Source of the DNA: Bacteroidota bacterium
GTDB taxonomy: Bacteria; Bacteroidota; Bacteroidia; UKL13-3
Direction: 5' to 3'
NCBI GenBank assembly: GCA_947460345.1
Contig: CANHGM010000018.1
Span: 1 to 59,530, forward strand
DNA length: 59,530 nt
In this document: one piece after another, positions 23,518 through 32,483 of the stretch
Layout: each line of letters starts with the position of its first letter
How positions within the stretch are numbered: the first letter of the stretch is position 1
Notes under the pieces: model-generated
Database searches by the model: none
What the model was told of the DNA's origin: nothing
The model's input: the letters and a program-made list of their open reading frames with translations, nothing else
Translations under genes and position numbers: made by a program

Positions 23518-26313
23518 ATGAATAAACTTTTTCTTTTAGACGGTATGGCATTAATATATAGAGCATATTTTGCTTTTAGCCAAAACCCACGAATTACTTC
23601 AACCGGACTAAATACTTCAGCAACTTTTGGATTTTGTAATACTTTGCTTGAATTGCTTTCAAAAGAAAAGCCTCATTATATGGCTGTTGTATTTGATACT
23701 GCTGCTCCAACAGAAAGGCATATTGAATATGAAAAGTATAAAGCCCATCGCGAGGAAATGCCAGAAGATTTAAAGAAAAGCATTCCATATATATTTAGGT
23801 TATTAGAAGCAATGAATATACCTGTGATAACTATGGATGGCTATGAAGCAGATGATATTATTGGTACATTATCAGTTCAAGCAAAAGAAAAAGGATATAT
23901 AACTTATATGATGACCCCTGACAAAGATTTTGCTCAATTGGTTGATGAAAATGTATTTATATATAAACCAGCTAGGATGGGCAACGGAGTAGAAGTGATG
24001 GGTGTACCAGAAGTTTTAGCTAAATGGGAGATAACTGACGTAAAACAAGTGATTGATATTCTTGGTTTGTGGGGTGATGCTTCTGATAATATTCCAGGTG
24101 TGCCAGGGGTTGGCGAAAAAACTGCCAAGGTTTTGATTGCACAATATGGAAGTATGGAAAATATATTGGCCAATACACACCAACTGAAAGGCAAGCAAAA
24201 AGAGAATTTTGAGAACTTTAAAGAACAAGCATTGATGTCGAAGCGTTTGGCTACCATTAATTTAAATGTACCAATAAAGTTAGAAGATATTGACATAACC
24301 GTTGAGCCATATAATAATGAAAAACTAGAACCATTATTAGCCGAACTTGAATTTAGAGCTTTAGCAAAAAAAATGTTAGGGTCTAATATATCTCAAACAG
24401 AACAAACACCAGTAAAGGCAGGTGTAGCAGGAGAAAGTGATTTGTTTGGTCAAATTTTAAACAAAAAAATTAAAGAAGAAGATTATACTGAAACGCCTGT
24501 TTATAACACCATAGAAAACACTCCGCATGTATATATATTAATTGATACACAAGTTAAAAGGGCTGCTTTAATAGAATCGCTATTGAATCAAAAAAGTATA
24601 TGTTTTGATACAGAAACCACAGCCATAGATCCAATGTTTGCTGAGATAGTTGGACTTTCATTTTCATATAAAGCACATGAAGGATATTATATACCTTTAC
24701 CCGAAGACAAAGCTGAAGCAACTGCCATACTTCATGAATTTAAACAAGTTTTTGAGAATGAAAACATTGAAAAAATAGGTCAGAATATTAAATATGATTT
24801 ATTGATTTTGAATCATTATCAAGTAGCTTTAAAAGGGCCATTATATGATACTATGTTAGCTCATTATTTAATAGAGCCAGATATGCGTCACAATATGGAT
24901 GCATTGTCTATGGCATATATTGGTTACAAGCCTGTTTCTATTACTGAACTCATTGGTAAAAAAGGTGCTGGTCAATTGAGTATGCGTACGGTAGACATCA
25001 ATTTAGCTAAAGATTATGCTGCTGAAGATGCTGACATAACCCTACAACTAAAAGAAATATTAGCACCCAAAGTTATTGAAAAAGAAGCATCAAAATTGTT
25101 GAACGAAATAGAACTTCCTCTCATTGAAGTTCTTGCTTCTATTGAGCAAAATGGAGTGAAAATAGATGCTGGTTTTTTGAATATATATTCTGAGGAATTA
25201 GATAAAATAATAAAAACAGCTGAAGCTGTTGTATATGAAAAAGCCGGAATTAAATTTAACTTAAGTTCACCTAAACAATTGGGTGATGTGTTATTTGAAC
25301 ATTTGAAATTAGAACCCAAACCAAAGAAAACTGCCACAGGTCAATACAAAACAGATGAAGATGTATTGCAAGGTTTAGCTTCTTATGAAATTGTAGAACA
25401 TATACTCAGGTTTAGACAATTGAGTAAGTTAAAAAGCACTTATGTGGATGCTTTGCCTAAACTTATACATCCTGTTACAGGCAGGGTTCATACTTCATTT
25501 AACCAAGCAGTTGCTGCCACCGGAAGGTTAAGTAGTGATAGACCCAACTTGCAAAATATACCTATCAGAACGGATGAGGGAAAAGAGGTAAGAAAAGCAT
25601 TTGTTACAGTTGATGATAACCATGTATTGCTCAGTGCAGATTATTCTCAAATTGAATTGCGAATTATAGCTGATATCAGCGGCGATGAAAATATGCTTGA
25701 AGCATTTGTGAATGGATATGATATTCACACGGCCACAGCGGCTAAAATATATAATATTCATATGGAAGAAGTAACCAAAGACCAACGTAGGAATGCTAAG
25801 AGTGTAAATTTTGGAATTGTATATGGAATTTCAGCTTTTGGTTTGTCGCAAAATATTGGTGTTCCTAGAAAAGAAGCAGCAGAAATTATAGACAATTATT
25901 TTAAGACCTACCCTAAAATTAAAGAGTATATGAATACTACAATTGATTTTGCGAAGGAACATGGATACGTGCAAACTATTAAAGGAAGAAGAAGATATTT
26001 GAGAGATATTAACTCTGCGAATGCCAATATCAGAGGTTTTGCTGAACGCAATGCGATAAATGCTCCGATTCAAGGCAGTGCCGCAGATATGATAAAAGTA
26101 GCTATGATCAATATATATCACCGTTTGAAAAAAGAACAATTACAGAGTAAAATGATTTTGCAAGTACACGATGAATTATTGTTTGAAGTGCCACTGAATG
26201 AAGTAGAAAAAATGAAAGAATTGGTGGTGTATGAAATGACCCATGCTATAGATATGAAAGTGCCTATAGTTGCTGAAGTAGGGGTAGGAAAAAATTGGCT
26301 TGAAGCACATTAA
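23518..26313 (+). CDS. polA: DNA polymerase I
   Basis: Replication and repair polymerase with all three activities. The 5'-3' flap nuclease occupies about residues 1-290 (FLLDGMALIYRAYFAF, GWG-type helix-hairpin region GVPGVGEKTAKVLI). The proofreading domain keeps its acidic residues D364 and E366 in FDTETT, with QNIKYDLLIL and YAAEDADI, so proofreading should be active, unlike in Taq. Polymerase motifs: A DYSQIELRIIADIS, B KSVNFGIVYGIS, C QVHDELLFEV. Length 931 matches the family. RpiB follows 49 bases downstream. Confidence 0.98.
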   Translation: MNKLFLLDGMALIYRAYFAFSQNPRITSTGLNTSATFGFCNTLLELLSKEKPHYMAVVFDTAAPTERHIEYEKYKAHREEMPEDLKKSIPYIFRLLEAMNIPVITMDGYEADDIIGTLSVQAKEKGYITYMMTPDKDFAQLVDENVFIYKPARMGNGVEVMGVPEVLAKWEITDVKQVIDILGLWGDASDNIPGVPGVGEKTAKVLIAQYGSMENILANTHQLKGKQKENFENFKEQALMSKRLATINLNVPIKLEDIDITVEPYNNEKLEPLLAELEFRALAKKMLGSNISQTEQTPVKAGVAGESDLFGQILNKKIKEEDYTETPVYNTIENTPHVYILIDTQVKRAALIESLLNQKSICFDTETTAIDPMFAEIVGLSFSYKAHEGYYIPLPEDKAEATAILHEFKQVFENENIEKIGQNIKYDLLILNHYQVALKGPLYDTMLAHYLIEPDMRHNMDALSMAYIGYKPVSITELIGKKGAGQLSMRTVDINLAKDYAAEDADITLQLKEILAPKVIEKEASKLLNEIELPLIEVLASIEQNGVKIDAGFLNIYSEELDKIIKTAEAVVYEKAGIKFNLSSPKQLGDVLFEHLKLEPKPKKTATGQYKTDEDVLQGLASYEIVEHILRFRQLSKLKSTYVDALPKLIHPVTGRVHTSFNQAVAATGRLSSDRPNLQNIPIRTDEGKEVRKAFVTVDDNHVLLSADYSQIELRIIADISGDENMLEAFVNGYDIHTATAAKIYNIHMEEVTKDQRRNAKSVNFGIVYGISAFGLSQNIGVPRKEAAEIIDNYFKTYPKIKEYMNTTIDFAKEHGYVQTIKGRRRYLRDINSANANIRGFAERNAINAPIQGSAADMIKVAMINIYHRLKKEQLQSKMILQVHDELLFEVPLNEVEKMKELVVYEMTHAIDMKVPIVAEVGVGKNWLEAH

Positions 26314-26362
26314 TGATAATTTAAATATATATATAATAACAACCTATAACCACTTTACCTAA

Positions 26363-26791
26363 ATGTTAAAAATTGCCATCGGAGGAGACCACGCAGGTTT
26401 CGAGTACAAAAAAGAAATTTCTGCTCTATTAAATTCACAAGCAGTAGTTACAGATTTTGGTCCTAATAGCACCGATTCATGTGACTATCCTGACCATGCC
26501 CACCCACTTGCTGAAGCTGTTCAACATGGAACATGCGACTTTGGTATTCTTATATGTGGCAGTGGAAATGGTGTTTGTATTACGGCCAATAAACATGTAG
26601 GCATTAGAGCTGCTTTATGTTGGAATGTAGAATTGGCATCGTTAGCCCGTCAGCATAACAATGCCAATGTATTGTGTTTGCCAGCCCGTTTTATAGACTT
26701 ACCTATAGCCAAAGAGATTACCCTTACTTTTTTATCTACTGCATTTGAAGGTGGCAGACACCAAAAAAGAGTGGAGAAGATTGATTTGTAA
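26363..26791 (+). CDS. rpiB: Ribose-5-phosphate isomerase B
   Basis: Interconverts ribose-5-phosphate and ribulose-5-phosphate in the pentose phosphate pathway. Seen: IGGDHAGFEYK, DYPDHAHPLAEAV, the catalytic Cys65 in ILICGSGNG, and NKHVGIRAALCW. Length 142 is that of the RpiB/LacAB family. It lies shortly after polA, on the same strand, perhaps co-transcribed. No terminator was seen before the convergent CHU_C pseudogene. Confidence 0.96.
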   Translation: MLKIAIGGDHAGFEYKKEISALLNSQAVVTDFGPNSTDSCDYPDHAHPLAEAVQHGTCDFGILICGSGNGVCITANKHVGIRAALCWNVELASLARQHNNANVLCLPARFIDLPIAKEITLTFLSTAFEGGRHQKRVEKIDL

Positions 26792-26813
26792 AAAGAATAT
26801 TAAAAATAGGTTT

Positions 26814-27290
26814 TTATCTCATCAGCATCAAATAACCACCTAAGTTATTACCCATAGGTTGGTTTTTATAGGTGCCTGTGTAGTCAATCACATATATATA
26901 TATATTCCACTTGCACAAGGTTTATTGTTATAGGTACCATCCCATCCTTTTGTTAAGTCAATGCTTTCATACATGAGTGAACCCCAACGGTCATATATGT
27001 ATATGTGATAACTGCTAACAAACATACCTTTTACTAAAAATAAGTCGTTGGTGTTGTTGTAATTGGGTGAAAAGGCATTGGGAATAAAAATACGAGGTGG
27101 GCAACTTTCCTCTATCCTGATGTCTTTAGTTGATAAGCATCCCAACGTGTCAGTCATGCTTAAATTAAGGGTGATATTTCCTTTTCTGTTTGGACCGTAT
27201 TTGTAATCAGAATTAAAACCAATATTGACCGCTTAGAAACTTGGGTTTGTATTAAGGTTATAGCCTGGTTTTTAACAACTAGGACATTGT
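26814..27290 (-). pseudogene. Decayed remnant of a secreted protein with gliding-motility (CHU_C) C-terminal domain
   Basis: Only the C-terminal part remains. Reading 27290 to 26814 one finds PKD-like sequence (GYNLNTNPSF, then GFNSDYKYGPNRKG), then the CHU_C domain: PRIFIPNAFSPNYNNTND, YDRWGSLMYES and GWDGTYNN. Two in-frame stops break the upstream part (after CPSC and after NPSF). Within the final GIYIY stretch an AT dinucleotide run of seven units (26892-26905) shifts the frame. With one unit fewer the protein would continue as YVIDYTGTYKNQPMG and end in GGYLMLMR, a normal domain end. The intact protein would have been exported by type IX secretion. Nothing recognisable lies upstream of about 27290. 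Confidence 0.8.
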
Positions 27291-27435
27291 GCATATATAT
27301 AATTAGATATAAAAATTATATAAAAAAAACTAAATGATATTTCTTCACTGATGCAAAAATACTTATGATTTAAATGGTAACTTCTTTTTTAGTATATATA
27401 TTTATCATCCCAATACCACAAATCATAAAAGGTAT
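27291..27435. other. AT-rich intergenic stretch, nothing recognised
   Basis: About 145 bases of very AT-rich sequence between two gene remnants. No reading frame, hairpin or promoter is convincing. Confidence 0.4.
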
Positions 27436-27690
27436 TCATGAAGTAATTAATTTAATATTTACTGTGAGAATTCTAACGATTAAAAGTACAAGCATAATAG
27501 AACTCAAAAGAGCCAATCCAACAAGACTCATCAACTTATTAGGTGTTTTATAAAAGATTGAAATCAATAATAACTGTTGACCTATAAAAGGTAAAAAGAT
27601 TAATGGATCTAATACTGAAATAGGATTGGAAATAAAATTTTGAATAATCTCTATATATATGTATAAATAAATATAAATCGGTGTTGGTCT
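27436..27690 (-). pseudogene. Fragment of a small membrane protein without a start codon
   Basis: An open frame of 84 codons encodes a plainly hydrophobic sequence (DPLIFLPFIGQQLLLISIF, then KLMSLVGLALLSSIMLVLL) that looks like two membrane helices. There is no ATG, GTG or TTG near its 5' end, and a stop lies just upstream at 27691. In another frame the upstream DNA reads NTWVIYNGVKTNTDLYLFI, which would join well to the membrane part by a frameshift at the AT-rich run near 27652-27662. It is therefore probably a broken gene; family unknown. Confidence 0.45.
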
Positions 27691-27724
27691 TTACCCCATT
27701 ATAAATAACCCATGTATTGGTATT

Positions 27725-28168
27725 CTATACACAAATATTTATAATTTTTTTCATTTTATTTTGTTTCTTCATTTTATCTGAGATGTTAAAATCTTGATTA
27801 CAATCCTTGCAAAAATAAGTGTTACGTATATTGCCTAGTGGAACCACAAAAAGGAAAGATAAAAAAGCAAAAAAAGTTTTCTTCAATTTGTTTTTACCCT
27901 TTCCATATTCAGTGTTAATTGACTGGCAAAAGGGGCATGTGATAGCTTGTTCAGTATTGGGTTTTGTTAAAAAAAATTGGGCCAAAGTAAAGTCTTTTTC
28001 TTCAATCATCACTTGAATGCCTGAACCCAACATTCCATTAAAACCTGGCATCAAGTTGGTAAAATTTTGGTTGGTTAAAAAGCATTCAATACCTTCATTT
28101 TCTAATTGGTCTTTTAGGAAATTTGCTTCTATTGGAGAATAACAAGTGGTAAGTGTTACAATGCTCAT
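27725..28168 (-). CDS. DUF2007-type protein with zinc ribbon
   Basis: A small cytoplasmic protein of 147 residues. The N-terminal 65 residues fit the DUF2007 putative signal-transducing fold (CYSPIEANFLKDQLENEGIECFL, where the region after CYS is diagnostic). Next comes a split zinc ribbon, CPFC at about residue 88 and CKDC near 125, with a hydrophobic stretch between them (FFAFLSFLFVVPLG). The tail is Lys-rich. Function of the family is unknown. It precedes the membrane-protein fragment on the same strand. Confidence 0.65.
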   Translation of the reverse strand: MSIVTLTTCYSPIEANFLKDQLENEGIECFLTNQNFTNLMPGFNGMLGSGIQVMIEEKDFTLAQFFLTKPNTEQAITCPFCQSINTEYGKGKNKLKKTFFAFLSFLFVVPLGNIRNTYFCKDCNQDFNISDKMKKQNKMKKIINICV

Positions 28169-28173
28169 AATGG

Positions 28174-28728
28174 TTAAGGTGTTTGTATTTTCTTAGGCAA
28201 CAAATGAGCTTTTAAATAAAGTGGATGCTTGGGTGTACCATCTTTTGATAATTCAATACAATATAATTTTGAAGAAATAAAATCAAGTAATTCTAATGGG
28301 TTTTGATGGGTAAGAATTTTTTTAACAATATGTTTATTTCCCCATGCACATATAACTTTATCCACTTGTTCGGCTATTTGCTTTATATACATATAATTTT
28401 CTTCTCCAATTGGCTCTTCAGTATTAAGTAAGTCTAATGGCTTGGTAGCCCTGTATGAAAATAGATTACAAACATAAAGTCCGCCATAGCCCCATTCTTT
28501 AGCGTATCGTATACATCTTCTTATCGTTGGGTCGTTGTTAGTTTCATCAGCGGTTGATGGGTTAAGCATAATAAACATCAATTTTGGTAATTGATTGTTC
28601 CAAATTCTGGTAAGTGAATATCTATACCTTCTGCAAGAGGATAAAACTGCAGATATGTTCATGTGTTCATCCGAATCAAATAGTTCAATATTTTTATGTT
28701 TAATATTTAGATTTGTTTTATACTTCAT
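28174..28728 (-). CDS. DUF1643 family protein
   Basis: Recognised by the family hallmark MLNPSTADE followed by NDPTIRRC, then GYGGLYVCNLFSYRATKPLDL and VICAWGNKH. The family is found in bacteria and phages and its role is unknown. The start at 28728 (184 residues) is preferred: a TTG eight codons upstream is in frame, but the -7 element TATATTTG lies at 28750-28757 on this strand. The stop is 5 bases before the DUF2007 gene's start, so the two are probably one transcript. Confidence 0.8.
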   Translation of the reverse strand: MKYKTNLNIKHKNIELFDSDEHMNISAVLSSCRRYRYSLTRIWNNQLPKLMFIMLNPSTADETNNDPTIRRCIRYAKEWGYGGLYVCNLFSYRATKPLDLLNTEEPIGEENYMYIKQIAEQVDKVICAWGNKHIVKKILTHQNPLELLDFISSKLYCIELSKDGTPKHPLYLKAHLLPKKIQTP

Positions 28729-28867
28729 ATAGTCTAATAAACATATATACAAATATACAATATACTTTTATATACTTCTTTATTTGATTACATTTATCTT
28801 TTAAGAAATTAACATTGTATCGTTTTGCAGATTATCGATGGGCGGGCTTTCCATGAAGAGACATACT

Positions 28868-28912
28868 ACAATCCCGATAGCTATCGTGATGACAAGCGGA
28901 GTCGAAACCCAG
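28868..28912. repeat. Palindromic repeat-like element
   Basis: A small GC-richer island in AT-rich surroundings. It centres on a perfect 12-base palindrome CGATAGCTATCG (28875-28886), followed by GATGACAAGCGGAGTCGAAA. Palindromes and TTCGACTCCGCT-type words like these are common intergenic repeats in Bacteroidota genomes, from general knowledge. No protein is encoded convincingly. Confidence 0.5.
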
Positions 28913-28958
28913 CCTATTGCCAATGTGCTATTACCAGCTGGCGTTTTCTCCTTTGTTA

Positions 28959-30317
28959 TCATTCTTTGATGAATTTTTTCGTGTATTTATTTTGTCCTTG
29001 TGTAATTGCTAAAATATATATGCCTTTGGTTAAATTAGAAATGTCAATACGGTTTTGATTTTGTGATATGATTAGAACTTGTCCAAATAAGTTGCTTATT
29101 GAAAGTTCATTTATGTTGTTTGGGGAAACATTTATATTTAATTCTGTCTTAGCTGGATTTGGATAAATTGAAATATTATCATTTAAATTATTTAGCCCAA
29201 GAGGAGCCGAACACAAACCATGAGTTCCTAATTGATTTCTATATGGACTGTTTAGCATGGCAGTCTGCATTCTTGTAGCTTGGTCTGTAGTGAACATATA
29301 CTTGTAGGGATCCCAAGGATAATCCATAAAATTCATAAACATTTCTCCTTCTGGTGCATTTGTCGGGCTGCTACATGAGCCAACATTTAATGGATAAGTT
29401 GGTGCTCCAACATTTTGTGCTGCTGCTGGTGGCGTATCGTCACAGTAATCCGTGACACAAGCCCCATCACCCCAAATATGTCTGAGTCCCAAATAATGTC
29501 CAACCTCGTGTGTAAGTGTTCTACCTTCAACCATTGGGGAACCATAAATACCACTTGGATATAAATTATTAGAACCAATTACTTTCGCAAAACACCAAAT
29601 TCCATCGGTTGTATCGGTCGAATTATTAGGCACGCCCAATAAGCCACTTAAAGGAGGGACCGATGATACTCCGGTATAGTTTAGAGCACTGTTTTTATCT
29701 GTAATCCAAACATTAAGATATTTAGTTATGTCCCAAATGGTCTGAGGCTTAAGAATATTGTCAAGATAGGACTTCATGGTAGCTTGAGTAGCATAACTAC
29801 TCGGATTTGGCAAATTCAAAGACAGGTAATTAATTCTATTGATTCCTGGTTCGGGTAATAAATTACCGTTAGTATCTTTTGTTGCTAAACAAAATTGAAT
29901 TCCAACGTCCGCTATTTTTACCCTACCGTTACTATCAGTATTAGCAGACGGTAATGATTGCGTGATTACCCAATTTACAAAAGCATTAGAAGGATAATTG
30001 GAAGAATTAAATCCGTTGCCACTAAAGTCTTGATTTAAAACAGTTATCTGAGAATTGATTTGACCTTGTGAGATATTAGGAAAAGTTCCAATAGGCTGTC
30101 CGCTATGTATTACATGAAATATAATTGGAATAGTATAAACTGTTGAAGATTGCCTTTGGCTTTTTTGTTTAGTTTTGTATTCTGAAATTAATTTTTGAAA
30201 CTGATTTTCCCATACTTCAATGGGTACTGAAGTTCCGCAAGATTGGTTTTCTAGTTGAGCGTGAATTGTCAGGTTAAAAAGTAATAATGAAATTGTAGTC
30301 AGTAGATTTTTTTTCAT
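28959..30317 (-). CDS. Secreted M43 (pappalysin-like) zinc metalloprotease with T9SS sorting domain
   Basis: An extracellular protease. Signal peptide to about residue 20 (NLTIHAQ). The zinc site is HEVGHYLGLRH with H270, E271, H274 and H280, followed by the Met-turn in MNFMDYPWD. Cys residues around the active site (CVTDYCDDTPP) fit the family. The last 70 residues form a type A T9SS sorting domain (ISIYPNPAKTELNI, LTKGIYILAI, ending KKFIKE), so the protein should cross the outer membrane by the type IX system. Length 452 is usual. It stands alone on the minus strand. Confidence 0.93.
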   Translation of the reverse strand: MKKNLLTTISLLLFNLTIHAQLENQSCGTSVPIEVWENQFQKLISEYKTKQKSQRQSSTVYTIPIIFHVIHSGQPIGTFPNISQGQINSQITVLNQDFSGNGFNSSNYPSNAFVNWVITQSLPSANTDSNGRVKIADVGIQFCLATKDTNGNLLPEPGINRINYLSLNLPNPSSYATQATMKSYLDNILKPQTIWDITKYLNVWITDKNSALNYTGVSSVPPLSGLLGVPNNSTDTTDGIWCFAKVIGSNNLYPSGIYGSPMVEGRTLTHEVGHYLGLRHIWGDGACVTDYCDDTPPAAAQNVGAPTYPLNVGSCSSPTNAPEGEMFMNFMDYPWDPYKYMFTTDQATRMQTAMLNSPYRNQLGTHGLCSAPLGLNNLNDNISIYPNPAKTELNINVSPNNINELSISNLFGQVLIISQNQNRIDISNLTKGIYILAITQGQNKYTKKFIKE

Positions 30318-30410
30318 CGTTAAGATTTTAAACGTTAGACTATCAAAATTGTCAAAGGTTTATTTGTTGTCAAGTCTTAAGCTAGGCTTGCAGGTATCAT
30401 AGATATATAA

Positions 30411-30738
30411 ATGATAGAATTCGAATTTTTAGAAACAGAGAGGTTGTTGCTAAGAAAACTAACAGCAGATCAGTATAAGTACCTCTTTGAAACATATACT
30501 GATGCTGAGTTGATGGCTTTTTTTGGATTTGAAACTGAAGAGCAATTACTTTAAGAAAAAGTTAAATTCACAAATGGGAATACTACCTATCGAATGACGT
30601 ATGTATTGTTTCATTTGATTGAAAAAGCATCTAAAAAAAATATAGGTGATTGTGCTTTACACAATTGGTATGCTGTACATTACAGGGCTTAACTAGCATA
30701 TAATATTTTGCATGATGAAGATAAAAGAAAAGATTATT
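30411..30738 (+). pseudogene. Broken GNAT (RimJ/RimL-type) N-acetyltransferase
   Basis: Translation from the ATG at 30411 gives MIEFEFLETERLLLRKLT, an unmistakable GNAT start, then FETYTDAELMAFFGFETEE. An in-frame TAA at 30552 interrupts it. Homologous sequence resumes (TTYRMTYVLFHLIEKASKKNIGDC, a long beta-strand region, abbreviated here) to a second TAA at 30690, then LAYNILHDEDKRK, where homology ends. The acetyl-CoA-binding C-terminal half is missing and the sequence runs directly into a truncated gene on the other strand. Confidence 0.8.
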
Positions 30739-30940
30739 GGCCATTGAATAGGCTGTCTTTAGTTGTTTGAGATTCTTTTGTATTGCCACCTGTTTTTAAA
30801 ATCACTAAAGTATACATTTTTATGCCGTAGTCATCTGAGCCAAGAGATTTGGCTAAATTAGAATCATAGTTTGTGTTTTGACATTTAGCATTAAAGTTTG
30901 TAATTATTATCAATGTTAAGATGTATATATATTTAATCAT
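30734..30940 (-). pseudogene. Truncated YCII-domain exported protein
   Basis: A 68-codon frame starts with a signal peptide (IYILTLIIITNFNAKCQ) and continues as the first part of a YCII-related domain (YDSNLAKSLGSDDYG, YTLVILKTGGN, DSLFNG) before a stop. Intact relatives continue for about 70 residues after this point (a stretch beginning DSLF-x-GH), which is absent. It meets the broken acetyltransferase end to end at about 30734, so one deletion probably removed the 3' parts of both convergent genes. Confidence 0.6.
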
Positions 30941-30949
30941 GGTTGATAT

Positions 30950-31417
30950 TTATTTGTTTCTGAATGTTAAACCGTTGGATATTTTATCGATGGCCTCTGC
31001 CATTCTTTTTACTTTTGTTATATCTGTTTTGGCTGTGTATATCCAATCTATATATTCTTTTTGTTGCCCTTCTGTAAGTGTATTGAATTTTTGTGTCGCT
31101 TGGTAATCTTCATTTAAACAAAGTAAAAATTCTTCGGGTATATATATAGGAGAATTATCGGCATATAACACAACATGAACAATATCGCCAGCTTCTTTTT
31201 TTATCTTTTTTCTGATAGCTGCTTTCACTGGTAAAAACAATTGTCCATTTCCCATAGGCATTAATTTAACTTGTTTCAATTCAAAATGGTCTATGCTTCC
31301 AGAAACTTTTACCCAACCAAATGGTGCATTTTTATCTTGTAATACTTCAGGAATTGCTGCAAACGTCCATCCACCTTTGCCCGGGTATTTTTCCAGTATA
31401 TATGTTTTATTTATCAA
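30950..31417 (-). CDS. DUF1905 / YdeI-OmpD-associated family protein
   Basis: A soluble 155-residue protein. The N-terminal half is the DUF1905 barrel (KYPGKGGWTFAAIPE, WVKVSGSIDHFELKQVKLMPMG as the core) and the C-terminal helices fit the YdeI/OmpD-associated region (ALTEGQQKEYIDWIYTAK-like, with KRMAEAIDKI). The role is unknown. No ATG fits the conserved start, and a TTG at 31417 is the only likely initiator; an in-frame stop lies upstream. A paralogue lies at 34972. It is close behind the YCII fragment on the same strand, with 9 bases between. Confidence 0.7.
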   Translation of the reverse strand: MINKTYILEKYPGKGGWTFAAIPEVLQDKNAPFGWVKVSGSIDHFELKQVKLMPMGNGQLFLPVKAAIRKKIKKEAGDIVHVVLYADNSPIYIPEEFLLCLNEDYQATQKFNTLTEGQQKEYIDWIYTAKTDITKVKRMAEAIDKISNGLTFRNK

Positions 31418-31480
31418 AGGTTTTTAGATGACAAAGTTTTTATTGTAATAATGTTTTACAAATATATATATACTTAAATA

Positions 31481-32458
31481 CTACATCTCAAATTCAAAAG
31501 TTTTATCTAAATATTCTTTTTGGTATATAGGTTCTGTTTTGTTTAATGTTTGTCCATTCAGCACTTGCTCATAAACTTTTATATAATTTTTTGCCATTAC
31601 CTCAGCTGAAAATAAATCAGTGGCATATTGGTGTATATGGTCAAAATTATACGAAGCGTTTTTGATGGCGTTAGCCAAATCGTCAGCATTGTTAGCTAAA
31701 TAGCCTACCTCAGGCAAAATAAGTTCAGGTAACGACCCATAGGTGGTTCCATATACAGGGCATCCATGGTACATACTTTCAAACATAGACAAGCCAAATG
31801 TTTCTTGACATAAAGTAGGAAAAATTAAACCTGTTGATTTAGCCATAATCTCATTTTTACGATCACCTGCAATCATTCCATTAAAATGAACTGAAGTTGA
31901 AAAAATGTTTTTGATAACTACTTTTTCTATTGGGTTGTTCCCCATTACTTCCAGGTTTTTGTTTGCTTTATTTGCTATCGCTATCGCACCATCTATATTC
32001 TTTATTTTCCAACGGGTCTTGGCTAAAAAATGCAAATAATCTTTTTTCTGATTTTTGTTATATATACCGTATTCACTATAGTCTAAACCATGGTATACAA
32101 CAGCCTCAGCAGCATGGCATTTAGCTTGGTTATGCGAAACAAAAACAGAATTGATACTATACGACTCGCCTGGGTCAGCCACACCATGTATCGTGTTTAT
32201 ATACGGCACTGATAAAAAATCTTTATATGGGTCGTGAAAGTGAACAATATCATAGATGTCTCCGATTTGTTTTTCGACGGGTTTTGATGGGTCTATCAAT
32301 TGAATATTAATTTTACTACTTACTGAACCCATTGCACAAAGTATAGTAACCTGATGACCAATTTTTTGCAAACTGTTAGCCAACCAATATACAACCCTTT
32401 CGGTTCCGCCATAGTCCTTAGGTGGTACTACCGAATTTTTTACTAATAAAATTTTCAT
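31481..32458 (-). CDS. GT4-family glycosyltransferase
   Basis: A cytoplasmic GT-B sugar transferase, 325 residues. The N-terminal acceptor domain has VPPKDYGGTERVVYWLANSL and IVHFHDPYKDF. The C-terminal nucleotide-sugar domain has the EX7E-type motif in CQETFGLSMFESMYHGCPV and GSLPELI. It is short for the family, and the NDP-binding domain looks compact but complete. It stands alone between DUF1905 and T9SS-cargo genes, not in the polysaccharide operon, so donor and acceptor are unknown. Confidence 0.85.
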   Translation of the reverse strand: MKILLVKNSVVPPKDYGGTERVVYWLANSLQKIGHQVTILCAMGSVSSKINIQLIDPSKPVEKQIGDIYDIVHFHDPYKDFLSVPYINTIHGVADPGESYSINSVFVSHNQAKCHAAEAVVYHGLDYSEYGIYNKNQKKDYLHFLAKTRWKIKNIDGAIAIANKANKNLEVMGNNPIEKVVIKNIFSTSVHFNGMIAGDRKNEIMAKSTGLIFPTLCQETFGLSMFESMYHGCPVYGTTYGSLPELILPEVGYLANNADDLANAIKNASYNFDHIHQYATDLFSAEVMAKNYIKVYEQVLNGQTLNKTEPIYQKEYLDKTFEFEM

Positions 32459-32467
32459 TTAAACAAT

Positions 32468-32475
32468 TATATTTG
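32468..32475 (+). promoter_or_regulatory. -7 element immediately before a T9SS cargo gene
   Basis: TATATTTG followed by C matches TAnnTTTG and ends 8 bases before the ATG at 32484, so the transcript would have almost no leader. Confidence 0.45.
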
Positions 32476-32483
32476 CAAATAAC

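Noticed and set aside
28825-29058. A plus-strand frame starting MQIIDGRAF
   Set aside because: It spans a palindromic repeat and the end of the protease gene; no conservation pattern.
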